Shown here: piece after piece, positions 1 through 7,942 of the stretch
Position numbering within the stretch: the stretch's first letter is position 1
Layout: each line of letters opens with the position of its first letter
NCBI RefSeq assembly: GCF_006715485.1
Contig: NZ_VFNH01000002.1
Span: 186,001 to 250,000, forward strand
DNA length: 64,000 bases
Direction: 5' to 3'
DNA from: Herbaspirillum sp. SJZ107
GTDB taxonomy: Bacteria; Pseudomonadota; Gammaproteobacteria; Burkholderiales; Burkholderiaceae_D
Position numbers and translations under genes: made by a program
The notes under the pieces: generated by a model
What the model was told of the DNA's origin: nothing
Seen by the model: only the letters and a program-made list of their open reading frames with translations
Databases searched by the model: none

Positions 1-204
1 CGCGATACGCGCGCGGTACTCCCACATCACCGCCAGGATCGCCCCGGCCTGGATGGCGATATCGAACACCTTGGCCTTCTCGGTGGTGAAATCGAGCAGG
101 CTGCCGGCCAGGATCAGGTGACCCGTGGATGAAATCGGCAGGAATTCGGTAAAGCCCTCGACGAGGCCCATGATGATCGCTTTGATAGCGAGAATGATGT
201 CCAT
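1..204 (-). CDS. uppP: Undecaprenyl-diphosphatase (N-terminal part)
   Basis: Integral membrane enzyme that dephosphorylates undecaprenyl diphosphate to recycle the lipid carrier for peptidoglycan and other envelope polymers. The 68 visible residues begin [18 protein letters not shown] and carry the family signature [15 protein letters not shown], which holds the catalytic glutamates and the SSTGH loop. The gene reads on the minus strand from the ATG at 202-204, and its C-terminal three quarters lie outside the window. It is also known as bacA, because overproduction gives bacitracin resistance. The motif match makes the call firm despite truncation by the window edge. Confidence 0.93.
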   Translation of the reverse strand, partial: MDIILAIKAIIMGLVEGFTEFLPISSTGHLILAGSLLDFTTEKAKVFDIAIQAGAILAVMWEYRARIA

Positions 205-344
205 GAAGTTTTGCTAAGTCAGGTAAGGTTGGGGAGTCGGACGCGGAAGGGATGCTGCGCGGGGCGCAAGCTTACCATGAGCAATGCAACTGCCGTCGAG
301 TAACCCGCCACAGGTGGGGACATTTTTATTTGAAGCAAGGACCT

Positions 345-617
345 TCAGGCAGTGAGGCGCTCGAGCTCGGACAAATAAAACATGGCTTGCTCGCGTGACG
401 CGCCGCACATCTCCTGCGACGGCTGCAGGCTGGCGCACACGCGGGGCCGGCCCGGCTGCCCGAAAATACGGCAGCCGTTGCTTTCGTCCAGTTGTACGCA
501 GCGCACACCGGCTGGCTTGCCGTTCGGCATGCCGGGAATCGGCGAACTGATCGACGGGGCAGTGCAACAGGCGCCGCAGCCGGGGCGGCAGCCGGAGAAG
601 TCGGGCAGGGAAGTCAT
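345..617 (-). CDS. YkgJ-family cysteine cluster protein
   Basis: Small cytoplasmic protein (90 residues from this ATG) with the cysteine-rich pattern of the YkgJ / UPF0153 family, presumed to bind zinc or an iron-sulfur centre. An N-terminal [10 protein letters not shown] cluster is followed by single cysteines in VRCVQLD, NGCRIFG and RPRVCASL. The molecular role of the family is unknown. A GTG at 641 would add eight residues, but neither start has a clear ribosome binding site, and the ATG at 615-617 leads directly into the conserved region. It follows uppP in antiparallel-to-TetR orientation, with 140 bases between it and uppP in which nothing is recognisable. Confidence 0.75.
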   Translation of the reverse strand: MTSLPDFSGCRPGCGACCTAPSISSPIPGMPNGKPAGVRCVQLDESNGCRIFGQPGRPRVCASLQPSQEMCGASREQAMFYLSELERLTA

Positions 618-690
618 GCAGGCGAAGTAATTGCGATACACACAGGCGTTGGGCAGCGTGCCAGTATACTACTGCCGGCCATCGATGTCC

Positions 691-719
691 TTGACTCCCC
701 CCGGACCCGGGTCTATATT
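691..719 (+). promoter_or_regulatory. Sigma70 promoter of the TetR-family gene
   Basis: TTGACT at 691-696 and TATATT at 714-719 are separated by exactly 17 bases, a near-consensus housekeeping promoter. Transcription should begin near 726, inside the inverted repeat at 722-737. Confidence 0.7.
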
Positions 720-721
720 TG

Positions 722-737
722 CTGACTCAACAGTTAG
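722..737. promoter_or_regulatory. Probable TetR autoregulatory operator
   Basis: CTGACT-caac-AGTTAG is an inverted repeat with five of six bases matching. It sits immediately downstream of the -10 box and just before the TetR-family coding region. This placement suits repression of the regulator by its own product. It is short, so the assignment is inferred from position. Confidence 0.4.
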
Positions 738-752
738 TTGTCGGACAGAAGC

Positions 753-1421
753 ATGCCATGCCCTTTTGACACCAAGCCACGCTGGGAGCGCCGTAAAGAA
801 GCGCGGCCCCAGGAGTTGCTGGAGGCAGCGATCGACCTGTTCGTCGAGCGTGGCTACGCCGCCACGCGCCTGGAAGACGTCGCACGCCGCGCCGGCGTTT
901 CCAAGGGCACGCTTTACCTGTATTACGAGAACAAGGAAGAGCTGTTCAAGGCCGTGGTCCGCAGCAGCATCGTGCCGGCCATCGGCGAGGCCGAGGTGTC
1001 GGTGGCCGAATTCGACGGCCACAGCGCCGACCTGCTGCGCCACCTGATCCACAACTGGTGGCAGCGGGTGGGCGCGACCAAGGCCTCCGGCATCGTCAAG
1101 CTGGTCACCGCCGAGGCCGACAATTTCCCCGAACTGGCCAAGTTCTATCAGGATGAAGTCATCAACCGCGGCACCGCGGCGATGACGGGCATGCTCGAAC
1201 GCGGCGTGGCGCGCGGCGAATTCCGTCCCATCGACGTGAAACTGATGACGCAAGTCCTGACCGCGCCGATGCTGATGCTGATCACCTGGAAGCATTCGGT
1301 CGGCCCCTGCCCGCGTGCCGAACTCGAACCGCTGGCCTTCCTCGACACTTTCCTCGACATGGCGCTGCACGGCCTGCTGCCGCAGGCGACCGGGGCCGCC
1401 GCCGGCCCAAGCGCCGCGTGA
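753..1421 (+). CDS. TetR/AcrR-family transcriptional regulator
   Basis: One-component DNA-binding repressor of 222 residues. The N-terminal helix-turn-helix lies at about residues 37-58 (TRLEDVARRAGVSKGTLYLYY), typical of TetR. The rest is the all-helical ligand-binding and dimerisation domain. The ATG at 753 was chosen; a TTG at 738 in the same frame would add five residues but would sit about 12 bases from the predicted transcription start. A consensus promoter and an inverted repeat lie directly upstream, suggesting autorepression. The downstream pcm-rhodanese-tolC group includes an outer-membrane efflux channel, so this regulator may control export, but the ligand and targets cannot be read from the sequence. 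Confidence 0.9.
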   Translation: MPCPFDTKPRWERRKEARPQELLEAAIDLFVERGYAATRLEDVARRAGVSKGTLYLYYENKEELFKAVVRSSIVPAIGEAEVSVAEFDGHSADLLRHLIHNWWQRVGATKASGIVKLVTAEADNFPELAKFYQDEVINRGTAAMTGMLERGVARGEFRPIDVKLMTQVLTAPMLMLITWKHSVGPCPRAELEPLAFLDTFLDMALHGLLPQATGAAAGPSAA

Positions 1422-1586
1422 GCGCCGGTGCCACGCCGGGACGCCGCCGTTCTTGCGTTTCAACCCCGCCAAACTGCAGACTGTCGCAATTTCCGCTGGT
1501 CCAGGCAGGCATGTCGTTAAGATATGCTTGCTGAAGCCGTTCAACGATAAAATATCGGATTATTTCTTTTACCACCGAGTATCAAG

Positions 1587-2240
1587 ATGAATATCGAACA
1601 AGCCCGCTTCAACATGATCGAACAGCAGATCCGTCCCTGGAACGTGCTGGACACCGAGATCCTCGACCTGCTGCACGTGGTCAAGCGCGAACAATTCGTG
1701 CCGGCCGCGTACCAGAACCTGGCCTTCGCCGACGTAGAGATCCCGCTGCCGGGTGGCGACGTGATGCTGGCGCCCAAGTTCGAAGCGCGCATCCTGCAGG
1801 AACTGAACGTCAAGAAGCATGAAACCGTGCTGGAAATCGGCACCGGTTCGGGCTACATGGCAGCATTGCTGGCGCACCGCGCCGCCAAGGTGACGAGCGT
1901 GGAAATCAATCCGGACAACCGCGTGCTGGCCCAGAAGAACCTGGCCAGGGCCGGTATTCAGAACGTGACGGTGGAAGAGGGCAATGGCGCGCTGGGTTGG
2001 GACAAGGGCGCACCGTACGACGTGATCGTGATCTCGGGTGCGCTGGAAGTGCTGCCGGAAGCGATCCTGAAGCAGGTGAAAGTGGGTGGCCGCATCGCCG
2101 CCATCACCGGCCAGCCGCCGGTCATGGAATTCAGCATCATCACCCGCACCGGCGAAGCGTCGTGGAACCCGGTCAAGGTGTTCGAGACCAACATCCGCTA
2201 CCTGGCCGGCGCCCCGGTGCCGTCGCATTTCCAGTTCTGA
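1587..2240 (+). CDS. Protein-L-isoaspartate O-methyltransferase-like protein
   Basis: SAM-dependent methyltransferase of 217 residues related to PCMT, the repair enzyme that methylates isoaspartyl residues in damaged proteins. The SAM-binding motif I is intact at residues 81-90 (VLEIGTGSGY). The catalytic signature is not: where PCMTs read ISQP after the PIGQGQT loop, this protein reads MLAP at residues 60-63, so the conserved serine is leucine. It therefore belongs to the divergent Pcm-like group found before tolC in Burkholderiales, and its substrate may differ. It is first of a three-gene run with the rhodanese (19-base gap) and tolC. Confidence 0.82.
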   Translation: MNIEQARFNMIEQQIRPWNVLDTEILDLLHVVKREQFVPAAYQNLAFADVEIPLPGGDVMLAPKFEARILQELNVKKHETVLEIGTGSGYMAALLAHRAAKVTSVEINPDNRVLAQKNLARAGIQNVTVEEGNGALGWDKGAPYDVIVISGALEVLPEAILKQVKVGGRIAAITGQPPVMEFSIITRTGEASWNPVKVFETNIRYLAGAPVPSHFQF

Positions 2241-2259
2241 ACGGACAGGAGGAATAACG

Positions 2260-2583
2260 ATGCAGCACATTACCGCACCCGAGTTGGCCACCTGGCTGGC
2301 CGACCCATCGCGCCCCAAACCGCTGCTGCTCGACGTGCGGGAAAACTGGGAAGTCGAGACCTGTCACATCGAAGGCTCGACCCAGATCCCCATGAATCTG
2401 ATTCCGATCCGGGTGACCGAACTGGATGACGACCGCGAGATCGTCTGCGTGTGCCATCACGGCGCGCGCAGCATGCAGGTGGCAGCTTTCCTGGAGCGTA
2501 ACGGCTTCAGCAACGTAACGAATTTAACGGGCGGGATACACGCCTGGGCAGTGCAGGTCGATCCTTCGATGGCGAAGTATTGA
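2260..2583 (+). CDS. Single-domain rhodanese-like protein
   Basis: A 107-residue cytoplasmic rhodanese domain, likely a sulfur carrier or sulfurtransferase. The active-site loop is at residues 65-71 (CHHGARS), with C65 as the persulfide-forming cysteine, and the upstream LLLDVRE strand is typical of the fold. The ATG at 2260 has a strong AGGAGG at 2247-2252, which decides the start against a longer open frame reaching back into pcm. Its place between the pcm-like gene and tolC is conserved in related genera, but no functional link is established. Confidence 0.9.
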   Translation: MQHITAPELATWLADPSRPKPLLLDVRENWEVETCHIEGSTQIPMNLIPIRVTELDDDREIVCVCHHGARSMQVAAFLERNGFSNVTNLTGGIHAWAVQVDPSMAKY

Positions 2584-2626
2584 CGGCCTGATTCCAAAAC
2601 TTTTGATGACTCCTGTGGAGATGGCA

Positions 2627-3985
2627 ATGCAGAAACCCCTTATCGCCGTGCTGCTGGCTGGCGCGTTCTTCACGCTGGATGCCGGCGCAGCCGACCTGCT
2701 CCAGGTGTACCAGCAGGCACTGGCGAACGACGCCACCTATGCCAGCGCCCGCGCCTCCGCGGCCGCGGGACGCGAACGCAGCGTGCAGGGGCGTGCGGGA
2801 TTGCTGCCGACGGTCGGCATCAGCGGAGGCATCACCCGTTCCAAGAGCGATAACTCGTCCCGCATCGGCCAGGTCATCACCGACCCGAACGGCGTCCCCA
2901 CGGGCGTCTCCGGTGGCACCGATGCCTACGGCACCGTCAAGGACTACACGATCGCGCTGCAGCAGCCGCTGTTCCGCTGGGACCTGTGGCAGACCTATGA
3001 ACAGAGCAAGCTGCAGCAATCCATCACCGAAGCGCAGTTTGCCCAGGCCCAGCAGGACCTGATCACGCGCGTGGCCCAGGCCTACTTCGACGTGCTGGCC
3101 GCCCAGGACACGCTGGCCTCGACCCGCGCCCAGAAGGTCGCGACCACCGAGCAGCTGGCCTCGGCCAAGCGCAACTTCGAAGTCGGCACCCAGACCATCA
3201 CCGATACCCACGAAGCCCAGGCCGCCTACGACCTGGTGGTGTCGCAGGAACTGGCCGCCGTCAACGACCTGGAAAACAAGAAGACCGCACTCCAGGCGAT
3301 CATCGGCACGCCGCCGGCGGCGCTGGCCACGCTGCGTCCCGGCGTGACCCTGAAGGCGCCGGAACCGATCAACGTCGACCAGTGGGTGTCGGCGGCCGAA
3401 AACCAGAATTACGCGGTGACGGCGGCCGAGCTGTCGGTCGAAGTGGCCAAGCGCGAAATCTCGCGCCGCCGCGCCGGGCATTATCCGACGCTGGACCTGA
3501 CGGTGGCCTCCAGCCACACCGATGCCACCCGCACCATCCAGCCCTACAAGAACACCACCAATTCGATCGGTATCCAGTACAACATCCCGATCTTCAACGG
3601 TTTCGCCGTCACCAGCCAGGTGCGCGAATCGATCGCGCTGGAAGACAAGGCCCGCAACGACCTCGAGGCGAACCGCCGCAACGCGGCGCTGACGGCGCGC
3701 CAGTCCTTCCTCGGCGTGAACACCGGCCTGGCCCAGGTCAAGGCGCTGGAAGCGGCGGAAGTGTCGAGCAACTCGGCGCTCGAATCGAACAAGCTGGGCT
3801 ACCAGGTGGGCGTGCGCATCAACATCGACGTGCTGAATGCGCAGCGCCAGCTGTACCAGACCCAGACCGACCTGGCCCGGGCGCGCTACAATACCATCCT
3901 GTCCGGCCTGCGCCTGAAGGCGGCGGCAGGATCGCTGCGCGAGGATGACCTGCAGCCGATCAATGCCTTGTTGCAGCAGCCTTGA
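2627..3985 (+). CDS. tolC: TolC-family outer membrane efflux protein
   Basis: Outer membrane/periplasmic channel protein of 452 residues, the exit duct of tripartite efflux pumps and type I secretion systems. An N-terminal signal peptide (about 21 residues, ending near DAGAA) precedes two repeats of the outer membrane efflux family, with the helical pattern ending in LNAQRQLYQTQTDLARARYN. The ATG at 2627 is chosen because GGAG at 2617-2620 is well spaced and the signal peptide starts there; a TTG at 2603 and ATGs at 2606 and 2621 are in frame upstream. No inner-membrane pump or adaptor lies next to it, so it is probably a general-purpose TolC. A strong terminator follows. Confidence 0.92.
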   Translation: MQKPLIAVLLAGAFFTLDAGAADLLQVYQQALANDATYASARASAAAGRERSVQGRAGLLPTVGISGGITRSKSDNSSRIGQVITDPNGVPTGVSGGTDAYGTVKDYTIALQQPLFRWDLWQTYEQSKLQQSITEAQFAQAQQDLITRVAQAYFDVLAAQDTLASTRAQKVATTEQLASAKRNFEVGTQTITDTHEAQAAYDLVVSQELAAVNDLENKKTALQAIIGTPPAALATLRPGVTLKAPEPINVDQWVSAAENQNYAVTAAELSVEVAKREISRRRAGHYPTLDLTVASSHTDATRTIQPYKNTTNSIGIQYNIPIFNGFAVTSQVRESIALEDKARNDLEANRRNAALTARQSFLGVNTGLAQVKALEAAEVSSNSALESNKLGYQVGVRINIDVLNAQRQLYQTQTDLARARYNTILSGLRLKAAAGSLREDDLQPINALLQQP

Positions 3986-4004
3986 TGCTTGGGCGCATTG
4001 CATG

Positions 4005-4032
4005 AAAAACGGCGCTACGTGCGCCGTTTTTT
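4005..4032 (+). terminator. Rho-independent terminator after tolC
   Basis: An 11-base perfect stem (4005-4015 with 4021-4031), loop TACGT and a T-run. With A-rich and T-rich flanks it could act in both directions, which suits the convergent ribB gene. Confidence 0.88.
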
Positions 4033-4043
4033 GTTGGCCTTGA

Positions 4044-4077
4044 AACCGTCGCCCCTGCGAAGGCAGGGGCGACGGTT
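4044..4077. repeat. Palindromic intergenic repeat, copy A
   Basis: A perfect 15-base inverted repeat (4044-4058 and 4063-4077) around a GAAG loop with core GTCGCCCCTGC / GCAGGGGCGAC. It lies between the convergent tolC and ribB. Related elements occur at 11696-11723 and 28437-28462, so it is a dispersed family rather than a second terminator; there is no T-run. Confidence 0.75.
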
Positions 4078-4093
4078 CGAGCGGTGATGGCTT

Positions 4094-4750
4094 TCAAGCC
4101 GCCGCGCGTTCCTCACGCTGGCGCCACTCGATCATCTCGGCGATCGTCAGGATCGGATAGCCGCGCTCGCGCGCAAAGCGTTCGATCGCTTCGCCGCGCA
4201 TCATGGTGCCGTCTTCGTTCATCAGCTCGCACAGCACGGCCGACGGCTGCAGGCCGGCCATGATCGACAGGTCGACGGAACCCTCGGTATGGCCCTTGCG
4301 GCCCAGCACGCCGGCCGGGTTGGCGCGCAGCGGGAACACGTGGCCCGGGCGCACCAGGTCGGACGGCTTGGCATCCGGCGCGATCGCGGCGCGGATCGTG
4401 GTCACGCGGTCAAGCGCCGAGACACCGGTAGTGACGCCTTCGCGCGCCTCGATCGACACCGTGAACGGGGTGCCGTACTTGCTGCCGTTTTCGGCAGCCA
4501 TCGGCGGCAGCTCGAGCGCGCGCACGGTGTCGGCGGTCAGGCACAGGCAGACGATGCCGCTGCATTCGCGGATCATGACGGCCATGGTCTCGACGGTCAG
4601 CTTTTCGGCAGCGACGATCAGGTCGGCTTCGTTTTCACGGTCGAAATCGTCGAGCAGGATGACCGGGATGCCGGCCTGGGTCGCTTCGATGGCGGCGGCA
4701 ATGCGGCCGTCCAGGTCGTTGCTCTGAAGGGTAAAGGTATTGATGGTCAT
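4094..4750 (-). CDS. ribB: 3,4-dihydroxy-2-butanone-4-phosphate synthase
   Basis: Cytoplasmic enzyme of riboflavin synthesis that converts ribulose 5-phosphate to 3,4-dihydroxy-2-butanone 4-phosphate plus formate. The 218 residues match the usual stand-alone RibB length (about 217), and no GTP cyclohydrolase II domain is fused. Recognisable blocks are [16 protein letters not shown] near the start and the segment ending [12 protein letters not shown]. The ATG at 4748-4750 is preceded by GAGGAG, which fixes the start. The long leader contains an FMN riboswitch, so expression should fall when FMN is plentiful. Confidence 0.96.
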   Translation of the reverse strand: MTINTFTLQSNDLDGRIAAAIEATQAGIPVILLDDFDRENEADLIVAAEKLTVETMAVMIRECSGIVCLCLTADTVRALELPPMAAENGSKYGTPFTVSIEAREGVTTGVSALDRVTTIRAAIAPDAKPSDLVRPGHVFPLRANPAGVLGRKGHTEGSVDLSIMAGLQPSAVLCELMNEDGTMMRGEAIERFARERGYPILTIAEMIEWRQREERAAA

Positions 4751-4777
4751 TGAGACGCTCCTCGCAATGGGTTTGTG

Positions 4778-4797
4778 ACGTACGCCAGGGCGTACGT
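4778..4797 (-). promoter_or_regulatory. Leader hairpin between FMN riboswitch and ribB
   Basis: An inverted repeat ACGTACGC / GCGTACGT around a four-base loop lies about 30 bases before the ribB start, downstream of the aptamer. It has no U-run. It may be part of the expression platform, possibly affecting translation; this is inferred from position only. Confidence 0.4.
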
Positions 4798-4883
4798 TTC
4801 TTGGCGAAAAACGCATCAGGGCAAAGCGAAACGGCGCGTTCCTGCATGCCGTGGCGGCACGCGGGTGCGTAATGACGCTACAT

Positions 4884-5018
4884 CTTCTTTCATCCGGACT
4901 ATACCGTCGGCCCTGGCTTCTCACCAGATCTGCTGACCCTGTATGAAACTACAGGCGCTCGCGGGCTCGGCCATGATGGCCATACCGCCGGTGGGGAATC
5001 GCACCCCGCCCCGAAGAC
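4884..5018 (-). ncRNA. FMN riboswitch (RFN element)
   Basis: Read on the minus strand, this leader contains the conserved RFN blocks in order: GGGGCGGGGTGCGATTCCCC, ACCGGCGGTATGGCC, GAGCCCGCGAGCG, GGTCAGCAGATCTGGTG, then GCCGACGGTATAGTCCGGAT. These are the aptamer strands that bind FMN. It ends about 135 bases before the ribB start, and control could be by termination or by masking the ribosome binding site. The paired hairpin at 4778-4797 may take part. Confidence 0.95.
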
Positions 5019-5054
5019 GTATTTATGGGTGTCTGCCTTGCAGCAGACCAAACG

Positions 5055-5060
5055 ATTGTA
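5055..5060 (-). promoter_or_regulatory. Possible -10 box of the ribB riboswitch transcript
   Basis: On the minus strand the hexamer TACAAT lies about 37 bases before the first RFN block, a suitable place for the -10 element. No good -35 match is seen. An inverted repeat GTCTGC...GCAGAC at 5031-5048 lies at the expected transcription start. Confidence 0.35.
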
Positions 5061-5121
5061 GCAGGCCCCGCAAAACGCTGCCGGGGCCGGCTGATTTTGG
5101 CTCGGCCGAGCCTGCGTGAGC

Positions 5122-5535
5122 TTAGTTGCTCAGGCCGCCACCGCCGGCATTGTCGGCGCGTTCGATCAGTTCGACCTTGTAACCGTCCGGGTCGGTGATG
5201 AAGGCGATCACGGTGCTGCCGCCCTTGACCGGACCCGGCTCGCGGCTGATGTTGCCGCCGGCGGCACGCACCTGCTCGCAGGTCTTGTAGATGTCCTCGG
5301 TCGACAGGGCGATGTGGCCGTAGGCCGTGCCCATCTCGTACTTGTCGGTGCCCCAGTTGTAGGTCAGCTCGAGTTCGGCATGGTCCGGATTGTTGCCGTA
5401 GCCGACGAAGGCCAGGGTGTACTTGTATTCGGGGTTTTCGCTGGTGCGCAGCAGCTTCATGCCCAGTACGTTGGTGTAGAAGTCGATGGAGCGCTGCAGG
5501 TCGCCGACGCGTAACATGGTGTGCAGGAGGCGCAT
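5122..5535 (-). CDS. gloA: Lactoylglutathione lyase (glyoxalase I)
   Basis: Cytoplasmic metalloenzyme that isomerises the methylglyoxal-glutathione hemithioacetal to S-lactoylglutathione. At 137 residues it is a standard bacterial glyoxalase I with two beta-alpha-beta modules. All four metal ligands known from the E. coli enzyme are present at the same numbers: H5, E56, H74 and E122, which predicts the nickel-dependent class. The start has AAGGA upstream. A glycine-rich tail (NAGGGG) ends the protein. It reads toward ribB but is separated from it by the riboswitch promoter. Confidence 0.97.
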   Translation of the reverse strand: MRLLHTMLRVGDLQRSIDFYTNVLGMKLLRTSENPEYKYTLAFVGYGNNPDHAELELTYNWGTDKYEMGTAYGHIALSTEDIYKTCEQVRAAGGNISREPGPVKGGSTVIAFITDPDGYKVELIERADNAGGGGLSN

Positions 5536-5630
5536 TGTGGTCCTTGGTGTTGGTAACGGAAAGCTGGGATTTTATGCGCTTGGGCGAATTCCTGCAGGCG
5601 GGCTCCTGATTGGCGCCGCGTCGGAACAAC

Positions 5631-5669
5631 GGGGTCAGAGCGCCAAAAGAAGAACCGGGCTCTGACCCC
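5631..5669. repeat. REP-like inverted repeat GGGGTCAGAGC
   Basis: Perfect 11-base arms, GGGGTCAGAGC at 5631-5641 and GCTCTGACCCC at 5659-5669, enclose a 17-base purine-rich loop in the gap between osmC and gloA. The GGGTCAGAG/CTCTGACCC motif is common as a dispersed palindrome in betaproteobacterial genomes. Only one copy is seen here and no RAYT transposase gene is nearby. Confidence 0.6.
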
Positions 5670-5678
5670 TGCGCCAAC

Positions 5679-6110
5679 TCAGTTCTGCAGCTTGGCGTCG
5701 AGGGTGATGTCGGTGTTGAACAGCTTGGACACCGGGCAGCCTTCCTTGGCCTTGCGCGCCGCTTCCTGGAACGCCGCTTCATCGGCGCCCGGGATCACGG
5801 CGACCAGGTCCAGGTGCACCGCGGTGATGGCGAAGCTGTCGCCGACCTTGTCCAGCGACACGGTGGCCGTGGTTTCCAGCTTTTGCGCGGTCATGCCGGC
5901 CGCGCCCAGCTGGCCCGACAGTGCCATGGTGAAGCAGCCGGCGTGCGCCGCGCCCAGCAGTTCTTCCGGATTGGTGCCCGGGCCGTCTTCGAAACGGGTA
6001 TTGAAGCCGTATTGCTGCTGGTTCAGTACGCCGCTCTGGGTCGATACCGAACCCTTGCCATCCTTGAGGCCGCCACTCCAGGCGGCGCTGCCTTTGCGCT
6101 TGATCGTCAT
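5679..6110 (-). CDS. osmC: OsmC-family peroxiredoxin
   Basis: Thiol peroxidase of 143 residues that reduces organic hydroperoxides. It follows the E. coli OsmC sequence closely over its whole length (MTIKRKGSAAWSGG, VLNQQQYGFNTRFEDGPG, NPEELLGAAHAGC). The two catalytic cysteines are at C59 (in AHAGC) and C125 (in EGCPVS). It lies 29 bases after the PQQ-type dehydrogenase gene on the same strand, so the two may be co-transcribed; OsmC genes elsewhere respond to osmotic or stationary-phase signals, which cannot be read here. Confidence 0.95.
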   Translation of the reverse strand: MTIKRKGSAAWSGGLKDGKGSVSTQSGVLNQQQYGFNTRFEDGPGTNPEELLGAAHAGCFTMALSGQLGAAGMTAQKLETTATVSLDKVGDSFAITAVHLDLVAVIPGADEAAFQEAARKAKEGCPVSKLFNTDITLDAKLQN

Positions 6111-6139
6111 GATGTTTGTTTCTCCTGATGGTGATTGGG

Positions 6140-7438
6140 TTATTTGGTTGCCGGCGTGATCCGCCAGACCATGTTGCCGACGTCATCGGCCAGCAGGACC
6201 GCGCCCTGCTTGTCGATTGCGACCCCGACCGGACGGCCGTAAGCCTTGCCGTCCTTGCTCAGGAAGCCGGTCAGCACGTCCTGGGGCGGGCCGCTCGGCT
6301 TGCCGTTATTGAAAGGCACGAAGATCAGCTTGTAGCCGGCGTGCGGCTTGCGGTTCCAGGAACCGTGCTGGCCGATCAGGGCGCCGTTCTTGAATTGCGG
6401 CAGCAGGCTGGCGTTGTAGAACGCCAGGCCCAGCGAGGCCGTGTGTGCGCCCAGCGCATAGTCGGGCGGAATGGCCTTGGCCACCATGTCCGGCTTTTGC
6501 GGCTTGACGCGGTCGTCGACGTGCTGGCCGTAGTAGCTGTACGGCCAGCCGTAGAAGCCGCCGTCCTTCACCGAGGTCATGTAGTCCGGCACCAGGTCGT
6601 TGCCGATCTCGTCGCGTTCGTTGACGGCGGTCCAGAGCATCTTGGTCTGCGGTTCGAAGTCCATCCCGTTCGGGTTGCGCAAGCCGCTGGCGTAGATGCG
6701 GCTCTTGCCGCTGGCGATGTCGTACTCCCAGATCGCGGCGCGGCCCTGTTCGATCTCCATGCCGTTCTCGGCGACGTTGCTGTTGGAGCCGACCGTGACG
6801 TACAGCTTCTTGCCGTCGGGGGACGCGGCCACGTTCTTGGTCCAGTGGTGGTTGATGCCCGCCGGCAGGTCCATCACTTTCGTGCCCTTGCCGGAGAGGG
6901 TGGTTTCGCCGGTTTTATACGGGAAGCGCCACAGGGCGTCCGCATTCGCGATGTACAGGTCGCTGCCGACCAGCGTCATGCCGAACGGCGAATTCAGGTT
7001 CTGGGCAAAGGTCGTCTTGGTAGCCGCGGTCCCGTTGGCGCCGATGCCGCGCAGCAGGATGATGCGGTTGGGCGATTCGACCCCGGCACCGGCTTTTTTC
7101 ATGACCATGCCCTGCACCTTGGCCTTGATGCCATCTTCCTTGGGTGCGTTGGCCGGCTTGTTGCTCTCGGCCACCAGCACGTCGCCGTTCGGCAGCACGT
7201 ACAGCCAGCGCGGATGGTCGAGACCCGTGCCATAGGCGGTGACTGCCAGGCCGGCTGCCGGCGTCGGCCGGGTGCCCTGGGGCCAGGGGTCGGCCGGGGC
7301 GATGTTCATGGTCGGGATCAGCGATTTTTGCGGCGCCGGCAGCTGTGGATCGGGACCGAAGCCGGGCGCATATTGCTGGGCGAGCGCATGCACGCTCATG
7401 GCCCCCAGCACAGCAAGCGCCAGCACCCGTGCGCTCAT
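6140..7438 (-). CDS. Sorbosone dehydrogenase family PQQ-type protein
   Basis: Secreted or periplasmic six-bladed beta-propeller protein of 432 residues, related to L-sorbosone dehydrogenase and soluble aldose sugar dehydrogenases that use PQQ. A signal peptide (about 20 residues, ending VHALA) is followed by the conserved [34 protein letters not shown] and [13 protein letters not shown] blocks typical of the GSDH-like propeller. The substrate is unknown. The ATG at 7436-7438 overlaps the stop of the upstream small gene (ATGA), implying translational coupling; osmC follows. No PQQ synthesis genes are in the window. Confidence 0.88.
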   Translation of the reverse strand: MSARVLALAVLGAMSVHALAQQYAPGFGPDPQLPAPQKSLIPTMNIAPADPWPQGTRPTPAAGLAVTAYGTGLDHPRWLYVLPNGDVLVAESNKPANAPKEDGIKAKVQGMVMKKAGAGVESPNRIILLRGIGANGTAATKTTFAQNLNSPFGMTLVGSDLYIANADALWRFPYKTGETTLSGKGTKVMDLPAGINHHWTKNVAASPDGKKLYVTVGSNSNVAENGMEIEQGRAAIWEYDIASGKSRIYASGLRNPNGMDFEPQTKMLWTAVNERDEIGNDLVPDYMTSVKDGGFYGWPYSYYGQHVDDRVKPQKPDMVAKAIPPDYALGAHTASLGLAFYNASLLPQFKNGALIGQHGSWNRKPHAGYKLIFVPFNNGKPSGPPQDVLTGFLSKDGKAYGRPVGVAIDKQGAVLLADDVGNMVWRITPATK

Positions 7439-7758
7439 CGGTTTTGCCCCTTGTCGACCGGTTCCACCGAATCGTGGTCGCGCATGTCGCGGTGGCGGCC
7501 TTCCAGCGGCGTGGCCTGCCCGGTGGCGTCCGGCTTCGGCTGGACCGCCTGTTCCAGGCCGGGCGTGCCGCGGCCTTCGTAGTTTTCGGTGTCGACCAAG
7601 CCCTGCTCGATGTCGGCGGCAGCCTGGGCGATGATGCCGCGCGGCTTGATGCTCTGGCCATCCGGCGACTCGTCGCGCTCGTGCGGCTCGCGCTTGTAGC
7701 TCTGTTCCTCGATCTTGCGATCCGTGTTCACGACACGGTCTTTTTCTTCCTGCGGCAT
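7435..7758 (-). CDS. Small hydrophilic protein of unknown function
   Basis: A 107-residue, strongly charged and probably disordered protein ([19 protein letters not shown] at the start; many D, E, R, K and Q). It has no signal peptide, membrane segment or cysteine. I do not recognise a domain. A good AAGGAG precedes the ATG, and the stop overlaps the start of the PQQ-type dehydrogenase gene, so it is very likely a real first gene of that operon. The composition resembles small stress-associated soluble proteins, and the operon contains osmC, so a stress role is possible but unproven. Confidence 0.7.
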   Translation of the reverse strand: MPQEEKDRVVNTDRKIEEQSYKREPHERDESPDGQSIKPRGIIAQAAADIEQGLVDTENYEGRGTPGLEQAVQPKPDATGQATPLEGRHRDMRDHDSVEPVDKGQNR

Positions 7759-7850
7759 GGCAATCTCCTTGGATACAATCAGATTGCTTAAATCCTAACG
7801 CCCGCCACCAAAACCGGTCGCGCAATTGAATGCGATACACATGGTGTGAA

Positions 7851-7915
7851 AAAACGCCGAGGCTGCGTCTCCTCGGCTGGCTTCGTTGGCATTTGTTCAA
7901 AATGCCACTTAAATG
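7851..7915 (-). ncRNA. Candidate small RNA or leader attenuator
   Basis: On the minus strand two hairpins stand in tandem: TGGCATTT-tgaac-AAATGCCA, then GCCGAGG-N8-CCTCGGC followed directly by GTTTTTT. The second is a textbook intrinsic terminator, yet no minus-strand gene ends here: the nearest starts 90 bases further on, at 7758, and the plus-strand DUF3667 gene diverges at 7943. It may end a short RNA or attenuate the 7758 operon. Boundaries are approximate, and no convincing promoter was found. Confidence 0.45.
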
Positions 7916-7942
7916 ATGCTTTTTTGCAATTAACTGGATAAC

